NCBI RefSeq assembly: GCF_037042905.1
Contig: NC_087252.1
Span: 24,848,994-24,912,993, forward strand
Direction of reading: 5' to 3'
DNA length: 64,000 bases
From: Lytechinus pictus
Lineage: Eukaryota > Echinodermata > Echinoidea > Temnopleuroida > Toxopneustidae
Shown one piece after another: positions 55,709-64,000 of this stretch (position 1 is the first letter of the stretch; every line of letters starts with the position of its first letter). The notes beneath the pieces were generated by a model. The model was not told the origin of the DNA and searched no databases. It saw nothing but the letters and a program-made list of their open reading frames with translations. The translations under genes were made by a program, and so were the position numbers.

Positions 55709-58700
55709 CTATTCCCAGCTATCCCATATGTTGTTGTGAAGAGCTGGGTCTGCCTGTGGGTCTTGATCCGGGTAGTGCACAGGGACTGCACCTTCCTGGT
55801 ATTCATAAAGTTTGTCTAGAAGGTCCCTCACAACGTCCCCTTGCTCGTCGGAGAGGTCATACACCTCGTAAGGGTCGTCCTTGATGTTGAAGAGCCACAC
55901 GCATTTCCCTTCAGGTACGACTGGTTTCACAGGATGCAGTCCAGATTCAGGAGGCGGAATCCAGTGCCCTGGCCCTGTTATTGTAAAAAAAATACAGTTG
56001 GGTCTGCATAGGTTAAACCTCTTTAATACAAATAATCAGCTCTAAGTCGACCAAACCAAACTCTGCAAAGCTTCATAAGCATGTGTCATTTACAGTTTCC
56101 AAGGCAGATTTTGCTGAAGTCCTATGAATTTCTGTGGTCCCAAGTGATTTAACCCTATCTGCATACTTCAGTGCATGTATACAATATAATGGACACTTGC
56201 ATTTTTCTTAAGATTGTCGCTATTTGCAATCTTGACCCAAGTTCAGTGACCTGTTACTACCCTCGATACTAACCCGGGTTGCCAGTGATTAGCTTCCAGT
56301 CCTTGAATCGTATGGCTGCTCTCGTCGAAACATTGAACTTGGAAGGAAATGTGAAGTTACAACTGGGTATAGGGGGTTCCAAGGGCGGTTTGGGTGGGGA
56401 CGGTGCTCCCAGTGGATCGATGTTATGAAGGAGCTCTTTTCTCGGTGAAGAAATCCCCTGGCTGTTGGAAGACGAGAAGAGATTAAACAAATAAAGCTAA
56501 ACTTGCGGAAGTCAAACTTTGCCTATGTCAAATCTTCTGGGACCACTGGAATCTGTTTGACTTCAAAGATGTATGCAGGAAAACTAATGTGTTTAGGAGA
56601 AACTCAACTTAGAAGACGTATACTGGTCAACTTCTGTAAGTCGATCTTCCTTGGGTCAAATATTTGCCCAAGTCGAACAGATTTCTGAGGTGCAACCTAT
56701 TGTATTTAACCAGGAAAAGAGGGATCATATCAGTAATCAAGTGCAGATAAAGGATTTAGCAGAAAAGGGGATGCAATAATTTTCTGAAAGCAAGCAAGGA
56801 AAATGTAAGCCTCACAAGAGAGTGTACATTCCTCTTTGCCACCCCCTCTCTGGATCGACGCCCGGCAGTAATTGAAGTGAATATTTATAAGAGCACGATA
56901 CAGGATTAGAATATGATTGAGGTCAATCCAATGACAATGATTTCAGTTCCCACTTTTTTTCTTCATGTTGAATGTCTACTAGTGTCATCAGAAGCCATCC
57001 AATGATAGTGATGGTAAACAACAAGAGAGGAATATGGTTCCATGAGATTAAAACGATTAAAACTTTGACCTTTTTAGTGTTTTCAGAATTTCAGATACAA
57101 GCTCTAGATAGTGATACTACAGTACCTCCTCTCCATAAGAAAAAAAGGTTAACACTGATTAAAATGTATACACTATTAGAAAAATAGATAATTTTCCTTA
57201 AATTTTAGAGATGAGTTATAGTACCCCAAATGACTTGACTCTCTTTACCTGATGGTTTGCCAGACATTGTATCCATCCAGCTTGGCTCCTTCCAGGGTCC
57301 AGCCAGCGATACCCTCAACTAGGGTTGGGTACCAGTCACTAACATGAATGAGTTCTCTGTTGATAGTGCCCTGGACGTCATCAGGCAGTAAGGGGCTGGA
57401 TACAAAGCCTACACCATGTATTCCTCCTTCCCAGAGTGATCCCTTCCAGCCTCGTAGGGGCCAGTTGTTTCCCCCTGCAATAACCTGACCACCATTATCT
57501 ACGGAAAATTAAAAAGGCAATTATCAGAAAATTTGCAGACTGGTAGACAACACAAATATCTTAAAACCTTGGTAGCATCAAGCCCCCCCCCCCCCCATCC
57601 TAGCTCCAACCAAAACACTGTCAAGTGTCATCAATAAAGGACCATTACAAAAAATAATTCCTGGGTTTTGTAACTTGATTCTAATAATTAAATTTGAGTA
57701 CTCTTAAAACTGATCTTGTTACTTCATAATTTAAATTCTGAGACCTGACACTCGATTCCTTTGAGATGAAATAAATTTCTAGGATTTACAATCAATTAAA
57801 AAGCTCAGCATAAATTTAAAGACTTCACATGTTAAAAAAAATTATATTGATTGTAACAAGTATGTTACTGAAAAAAAAAAAAATCTTATTACCAGTGGAG
57901 AAAATGAGAACAGTGTTATTCCAGAGGCCTGCTTTTTTCAGACTTCCAGTGATGTTTCCAACAGCTTCGTCCATGCACGTTGTCATACCAGCGTAGATCC
58001 TACGATTTTTGTCTGCGATGGATTCATATGGCTCTATGTATTTCTCTGGGACTTCCAAAGGAGAATGGACAGCTTGGAAAGGCAGGTACAAAAACAGGGG
58101 CTGATTAAAGATTGAGAATGTGTTGAGAAAGAACAATCAGTACAGATTAATAAATTTCAAATTTTTTAGAACCATTCAGACTTTAAGTTGTCGCTAGGCT
58201 TCATGACAATTTCAGAATTTTGGGTAAATAATACATCAAAATCTATGGCCCGCATTCTGAAGTCAGGTTTAACTTAGACCATGGTCTAACTCTGTGCTAA
58301 AATTATGGGAAGCCAGAAGTGTCAAAATTTTTATCAAGTTGTATATTTCTTATGCTTACTGTGCTCTTTCCTGATTCATCGATGTTGAAGACATTCATCT
58401 ATTCATACTTCCTAGACAATCATAAATGATTTGAGAGCCAAATGAGCTGAAATATGATATCTCTACCGTTAGTGATTTATGCAACAATTGGCTATCCATA
58501 CTTTAACCACAACTTTAAACCTGAGTTTAAGTTAAACCCGACTTCAGAATACGGGCCTATGTGTCCTAGGATGTTCAAGCAGGACATAATACGAATAGTC
58601 CATCAGTCCTTGTTGCTTCCTGTCATAGAGCGTTAGATTTTCAACCACGGCGGATCTCGATTATTTTTGGGTTTGGCTCAATCAATACCGGATATCCCTC

Positions 58701-60789
58701 CAAAAACGCAACCCCATTATGAAGCTCAAATGCCTTAACCATTTCGAAAATTTGTCACCGAAACAAAAGACAGAGGAAATTATTGGCATCAATTCTTTCA
58801 GAACATTGGTAGATGACTCTGCTAAAAAAATATTTTTTTTTTGCAAATAAAGGAGGGTTTTTTTCAGCATTGGATCCCTGGTAGGATAGAAGATAATTGT
58901 ATTTGCCAAGTATAGTGAGTGCCTCACATGTTAACAATAATAATAATTATAATATGCAACATTAATATAGCGCTTAATACAAATGTTTCTAATTGCTGCA
59001 TACTATTACCCCGGCTTTAGCACTGCTACTCTGATCGGGCACTCGAGCATTCAAGGAATTCCTTACTACCGGGTACCCATTAACTTCACCTGGGTGGAGA
59101 GTGGCAAATGTACATAAACGCTTTGCCAAAAGACGCGAGTGCTGCAGTGGGATTTGAACCCCGGACATTGTGGTTCAAAGTCCAGAGACTTATCCACTGA
59201 ACCACAACACTTAACTGGGTCTTATCGCGTTGACAGTAAAGAACAAACCTTCTGTGTGTCGTGCTGCTCTATAACCTGCTGTGCACGTTGTGCAAAGACA
59301 TGAGTCGAGTAGACACCACTGTAGTTCGTTGTAGGTTCGAGGTTGTCACGGAAGTCAAGGCCATGCCAGTGTTGGGAGAAGAATTGTAATGCAAGGCTGT
59401 GCGTGTAATAATCTTCGCCACCATTCAAGTAACCTACAGCAAGAGATTTAAAACACAGTTACCCAAGCATAATTATCACATTTCTTCAAACCGTACGATC
59501 GATCCAATCAATCTCAACTATATGGAAATCCATCCATACCATGATTTTTTTCTACAGGAAATTTGCACAAACGCCTCAGTAAACAAAGAGAATCACACTG
59601 AATCTTAAAGAGAACGATGAATGTATGAATATATACATCATATATCTCAAAAATATTTTGAACAATTTTGCACTTTAGATGTTGACGTTGCTGGCCGTCC
59701 ATAATTGTGGTTGATCGGATCAATCGCAACTCTTGGTAAGATTAAAGGGGCCCTGGACACTGACCGAAGAATGATTTGAATCCTCGATTAGTCGGCCAGC
59801 ATGCTCTCTTGTAAAAGCCGAGGTGCCACTTCCCAATGACGTGAGTCTCGTACCCTGCATCGCTCAGTTTGTCCGCCAATGTAGAATCGTTGAGAGGGAG
59901 ACAGTTGGGCTGAGCAGGCTTGATAATGCCATGTTGAAGACCAGTATGTATCTGCAATGAATTTGAAAAATAAAATCATTTAAAAAGTCTTTCCAAGAAG
60001 TAGTTTACTCTTTGCCCCGCTTTGTTCGACTGGAGGCACATCCAGCATACTACCTAGGTTGACTCAGTCACATATACACACACTCCACATAGTGCATAAT
60101 GTCTATTGTTCATACATACATACACAATAGTGACGTGTGCAGACAGGTGGGGCCTTGGGGCACCATTTTTTTTTTCAATTTGAAAATGAAAAGTTTTTTT
60201 TTCAAGAAAATCATATATACTTCTTTCAAACTTTGATGAGATTTTGGGCACACTTACAAGAATATTAAAGAATATTATCAACTGAAAGTTTTTGTGAAAT
60301 AAAAATAATTTCATGTTATGTTACTATCTAAGTAAGTAAGTCATACATAGCCCCCCGGCCCCCCCCCCCTTCTTGAGTTATTCATGCTATTATACTTTCA
60401 AGTCCTTTGGCTTTGCAGCCAGGTTCGCTTCACTGCCTTCAGCTTTTGGGGACAAACGAACAATTATTTTGTTATTAAAGTCTACTCTCATACTCTGAAG
60501 CCCCAGTCCAGTGCTTATGGCATGCTATGCAAATTACCTGATATTTGCCGCTCATAAGTTGACTTCTCGTCGGAGTACATATCGGTTGCACGTAGTAATT
60601 CTCGAGCTTCACTCCGGCGCTGGCAAGGCCGTCCAAATTCGGTGTTTTTATGAAGCCGTTATTGTGATAACCTATATCATGGAATCCATAGTCGTCAGCC
60701 AGTATCAACACGATATTTGGTGGCAAAGCATGTAATGTGGGAAAGTTAAAAAATAAAAGGATAGATAAGCAAAATAGAGAGAAATCCAT
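55709..60789 (-). CDS. ARSB: Arylsulfatase B-like (N-acetylgalactosamine-4-sulfatase family), 7 exons
   Basis: Secreted or lysosomal sulfatase that removes sulfate esters, by family from GalNAc-4-sulfate of glycosaminoglycans. Exons: 60789-60538, 59951-59765, 59433-59249, 58100-57893, 57498-57249, 56461-56274, 55974-55709. All junctions are GT-AG and in phase; the product is 511 residues (human ARSB has 533). A signal peptide covers residues 1 to about 21. Metal-site Asp32-Asp33 lie in ILADDYG. The formylglycine Cys71 sits in CTPTR, where most family members have CTPSR. GKWHLG (Lys125, His127), FQAVH (His220) and STDNGG (Asp278-Asn279) complete the active site. The order and spacing, including [11 protein letters not shown] and [18 protein letters not shown], fit ARSB; the ARSI/ARSJ group is close. 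NIT and NNT are possible glycosylation sites. It lies antisense to the plus-strand exons at 62310. Confidence 0.94.
58247..58558. mobile_element. 312-bp MITE in sulfatase intron 3
   Basis: GGCCCGCATTCTGAAGTCAG and its near-complement CGACTTCAGAATACGGGCC at the ends, TA at the borders. A truncated relative starts at 47657. Inserted between exons 3 and 4. Confidence 0.8.
58933..59212 (-). mobile_element. Full-length tRNA-derived SINE in sulfatase intron 3
   Basis: On the minus strand: head GTGGTTCAGTGGATAAG with B-box-like GGGGTTCAAATCCC, body with CACTCTCCACCCAGGTGAAG and AGCGCTATATTAATG, then an ATT-rich tail. It lies 37 bp from exon 3. The acceptor stem is open, so it is not a tRNA gene. 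Confidence 0.75.
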
Positions 60790-61631
60790 TATTGGATTTA
60801 ACAGAAAAACACGTCCGAATTCAATCAGTCTTTCTCATGATCCTGCGCGCACCGCACCCCACTGCACTCGAGCTGAGGAGAGTCACATGATTTCGAACAG
60901 TTGGTCTTTGTTCAGATGTTCAAACATAATTTCCTTATGTCAATATTGTTTTCCATGAATTTAATCCGTTGCTACCATGTATATACCCTTTTTACTTTTA
61001 ATTAACCTAGATAAAATATTAATTTCATATTCTTGATGGATTTTTTTTTCATAAATTTTAATTTCATGAATGTGGTGTAATATAAGCGATCACAATCAAG
61101 GCTAAAATTTGATCACGTGCAATACTGAGTTGTGAGTTGTCAGGTGATCGTAATGTTTACATCGGGAATGATTATTATTGGACATGACAGGTGTAACTTT
61201 TGACCAATGACCATTTAGAAGTTCCGTTGTAGAATTGAGCGTTTGAAAAAAAAAAAAATAATTACAGGATTATGTGTGTGTTGGGGGGGGGGGGGGATGC
61301 CGGGGGTGGTGCTTTAGCACAAGTGATTTCAGTGTGTGTAAAGTGTGAAGGGGTGGGGCTGACTATATATTAAAAAAAATCACAATCGGATGGAGTAATT
61401 TTGTGTAAACGTTAATTGAAAAAAAAATGTGGAGGGTTATGGAAAAGCTCCTGTGGCATATTTTGAAGGGGCATACTTTGTTTGAATATGTATTTCTCCC
61501 TTTTATCATTCTCTCTACTCTATTTTCTTATTTCTGTTACCTTGTTCAAAACTAAACTAAAAGCCTACATTTTTCAAGAGAGTTTCAATATTAAAATAAG
61601 TCACTTTATTAAATAATTTGTAGAGACAGCC
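60790..61631. other. Upstream region of the sulfatase gene
   Basis: Noncoding. Poly-A at 61245-61260 and a poly-G run at 61284-61295. No TATA box is recognised upstream of the start codon at 60789. An upstream exon of the plus-strand gene could lie here but none is convincing. Confidence 0.4.
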
Positions 61632-61943
61632 GGGGCCGATTGCACGAAAGGGTCTTTGCAAGGACCGTCTTTCGTGTCGCCCATTTTTCATGATGCGCCA
61701 TGTGAAACGCATTTCAAATAAATTATCTGCAAACATATTTTATCAATCCGTTCAAATAAACAAAATATTTGTTTATAAAATGATGTGATATCTCATGAAA
61801 TTGTATAAAATTTGATTTAAAAGCAAGCTAACGAATTTTATTTTTTAACATAAATTTCAGAAACACCCTGCTTATAGCGCACCATAAAAGATTGTTGACA
61901 CGAAAGACGGTCCTTGGAAAGACCCTTTCGTGCAATCGGCCCC
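61632..61943. mobile_element. 312-bp TIR MITE
   Basis: Left arm GGGGCCGATTGCACGAAAGG, continuing to TCGTGTC over about 47 bp, is repeated inverted at the right (61896-61943). A degenerate copy lies at 8545-8640 in the 4.7-kb element. Confidence 0.88.
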
Positions 61944-62074
61944 AGGCTTCCCTGGTTCCAGTCATTATAACTTAATCACACTTTTTTGTTTATTAATCCT
62001 GTTAACTATTTCATTATATTGTAATGCGCAGTTGAGTAAATACATATAGAAATAGCGCAATATTAATGTTCAAT

Positions 62075-62265
62075 TACTCTTATTATTATTATTATTATTA
62101 TGATTATCATCATTATCATCATCATTGTCATCATTATTATAAATATTATCATCATTATCATTGTTATCATTATTATTTTTATTATTATTATTATTGCTAT
62201 TGTTGTTGTTGTTGTTGTTGTTGTTATTATTTATTATTATTTTTGTTATATTATTAGGCTTATTA
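62075..62265. repeat. ATT/TTG microsatellite
   Basis: Imperfect (ATT)n and (ATC)n with a (GTT)n block at 62203-62226. It gives false frames of Ile, Asn or Val. It ends about 45 bp before the acceptor at 62308-62309. Confidence 0.95.
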
Positions 62266-62309
62266 TTATTACGGATTGTCAGCATTTTTATTTTCATTTT
62301 TTTTCACAG

Positions 62310-62924
62310 GAAGTAAAAGATGTAAATCCTATTATCGATGGCATTGAGCTGGAGACGTACGAACCCGCTAAGGGGAGCGTCTTCCGTCAGCCCGATGATG
62401 CCGATACGGGATCCATCGGGAACGAGTTCCATCCCGAAGCTCAGCGGCAGAACTCGAGGAAAAAGACCCTGCTGAAAGGTTTCATTGCGGTGGCAATCAT
62501 CGTCGCCATCATCGTCGTAATCGTCTGCCTTGTCATCTTCCTGGGTGAGTTGTGCATTGTCTACCATTTCATTGATTTATTTTAATGATTTGTTTCTGTT
62601 TTGTGAAGAAAAAACTTATTATCATGGTCAATATTCTTTTTAAGTCCAAGAAAAAAGTTTGAAAGTTTTGAAGTTTGAAAAAAATATCAACACCCAAATT
62701 CAAAACAGTCGATGTAGACCTATTTCTGACTAGTTAACACGTGTTTATTTGCTTGCTTGTTTTAGTCGGATTTTTCCTCCGAGATCACTTGCCTCCCTAA
62801 TTTTCCTATTTTCTCTTTTCCTTTTTTTTAACGATCACAGGTCCAAAAACCAAAGGGTCCACAACAACGGCACCAACAAGGGTGACACCAACAGGAACTA
62901 CGCCAACAGGAACAACCCCTCCTG
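62310..62924 (+). CDS. Single-pass membrane protein, N-terminal part (two exons, incomplete)
   Basis: Exon 62310-62544 (acceptor TTTTCACAG, donor GTGAGT) and exon 62841-62924 (acceptor GATCACAG, donor GTAAAT) join in phase 1. The first begins EVKDVNPIIDGIELETYE, an acidic cytoplasmic-type segment, then basic NSRKKTLLKG and a helix of about 22 hydrophobic residues (FIAVAIIVAIIVVIVCLVIF). The second encodes a Thr/Pro/Gly stalk with TPTGTT repeats. Basic residues before the helix and no signal peptide suggest a type II protein, as in membrane peptidases, but no catalytic domain is in the window. No start codon is in the first exon, so a 5' exon is missing; 39553 is a candidate. The gene continues past 64 kb. 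Confidence 0.7.
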
Positions 62925-63047
62925 GTAAATATTCTATTACATTATTAAAGTCCTTTCCCAGCATAGTGTTTCACCCACACCCACACCCACAGTTCACTCT
63001 ACGTGAGGACGCATCCACCATAGTCTGCTGTGCAAACCTTCACTATA

Positions 63048-63765
63048 CAGTGCGTCCCAGAAAAAACGAAACCGAGATTTAGCGATGATTTATCATAACT
63101 TAATCACAAATAAAATAGACAAATGACCTACCAATGTAAAGCTTAGAATCTCCTCTTTCATCTGATATTAATTAGATTATTTCTCCTTCACGCATGAGTG
63201 AGCAAAAACAATTTGAAGAGGGGATATCAAAAAGTCATTTGGCGGGTTGTATCCAGCTTTCAAAAGGGAAACCACATTAAAAAAAAATGCAATATCTGCT
63301 CTTCAATTTGATACCTCAATTACAGAAAATGGTCAAGAAATAACAAAGTTCTGGTTATTTGAAATAAGGCTTGAATTTCAATAATTTCATAATTTCATAA
63401 AATGAAGAGGTTTTACAGGCTAGCGTTCAAACTCACTCGACACTCCGTTTTGTTTACGATCAGCCATGCATTAAGTCTTTTGTTAACCATGCGATAGCTT
63501 CTGTGGGAAACCGGTGAAAACAGTTTATTTAATGAAATTATGGAAATTCAAGCCTTATTTCAAATAACCAGAACTTTGTTATTTCTTGACCATTTTCTGT
63601 AATTGAGGTATCAAATTAAAGAGCAGATATTGAACTTTTAAGACATGTGATTTTCTTTTTGAAATTCATATACCCCCCCGCCAAATGAGTTTTTGGTATC
63701 CTTCCTTCAAATTGTTTTTGCTCACTCATGCGTGAATGAGGAATAATCTAAGTAATATTATTTAT
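63048..63765. mobile_element. Foldback TIR element in an intron of the plus-strand gene
   Basis: The left end TACAGTGCGTCCCAGAAAAA follows a TA. A large inverted repeat covers most of the element: the CTCACTCATGCG region at 63719-63732 pairs with 63193-63206, and AAATAACCAGAAC at 63561 pairs with 63349-63361. The matching right terminus is missing or replaced by ATTT repeats at 63759-63776. Tc1/mariner-like by the TA; no transposase. Confidence 0.7.
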
Positions 63766-63776
63766 TTATTTATTTA

Positions 63777-64000
63777 AAACGGTTTAATTCAACAAGGGTG
63801 TCTATAGCGGCTGAAAAGCCGAATTGCATTACCCTTTACAATGATTTACATAAAAAATACAATCAATATCAAACAAAGAACAACTGAATTTACACAAATT
63901 CTACATCTTAAATACACTTATATCACGATATAAATTAAATTTAATAATAAATTGATACTGATAGTACATGCATTTGTTGTAAAATGTTGTTAAAAACAAA
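63777..64000. other. Noncoding window end
   Basis: AT-rich repeat-like DNA with a small hairpin (GCGGCTGAAAAGCC). No coding sequence is seen. Confidence 0.4.

Noticed and set aside
62066-62297. Plus- and minus-strand frames of poly-Tyr, poly-Asn or poly-Ile
   Set aside because: Pure microsatellite translation.

Overview
The window looks like nuclear DNA of a marine invertebrate, most likely an echinoderm of the sea-urchin type. The reasons are spliceosomal introns with GT-AG borders, AT-rich spacers, very dense small foldback transposons, tRNA-derived SINEs, fragments of several LINE groups, and a tandem alpha-tubulin array. The taxon is an inference from style, not from a diagnostic sequence.

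Layout. (1) 1-35.3 kb is a tandem array of three alpha-tubulin genes, all on the minus strand. Each has three coding exons: an exon holding only the start codon, a 223-nt exon, and an 1133-nt exon. Copy 1 (1-3415) is cut by the window edge; copy 2 (13124-17714) and copy 3 (24108-33682) are complete. Exons are nearly identical. The introns and upstream spacers of copies 1 and 2 match each other but differ from copy 3, while the 3' flanks of copies 2 and 3 match, so copy 2 looks like a recombinant. The spacers and first introns are heavily invaded: hAT-like elements with visible 8-bp target duplications, TTAA-flanked MITEs, LINE tails, a 4.7-kb TIR element set inside a LINE remnant, and a 4.06-kb foldback inside intron 1 of copy 3. 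Comparing copies gives empty sites that order many of these events. (2) 35.3-39.5 kb is repeat-rich: a LINE tail, a second hAT element, SINEs and a 50-bp palindrome. (3) A possible tiny first exon (start codon plus three codons and a strong donor) lies at 39553-39564 on the plus strand. (4) 42.3-46.4 kb holds a decayed L1/Tx1-like LINE on the minus strand, itself interrupted by a TTAA MITE. (5) 46.4-55.7 kb has no convincing host gene, only MITEs, a SINE fragment and CA-rich low-complexity DNA. (6) 55.7-60.8 kb carries a complete seven-exon arylsulfatase B-like gene on the minus strand, predicted at 511 residues. (7) 62.3-62.9 kb carries two plus-strand exons of a membrane protein with one TM helix and a Thr/Pro-rich stalk; it continues beyond the window. 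Its reading phase fits the small exon at 39.55 kb, so the sulfatase gene may be nested antisense in a 22.7-kb intron.

No operon, CRISPR array or microbial system is present. The most interesting material is the use of tandem gene copies as a natural record of transposon insertion, conversion and recombination.
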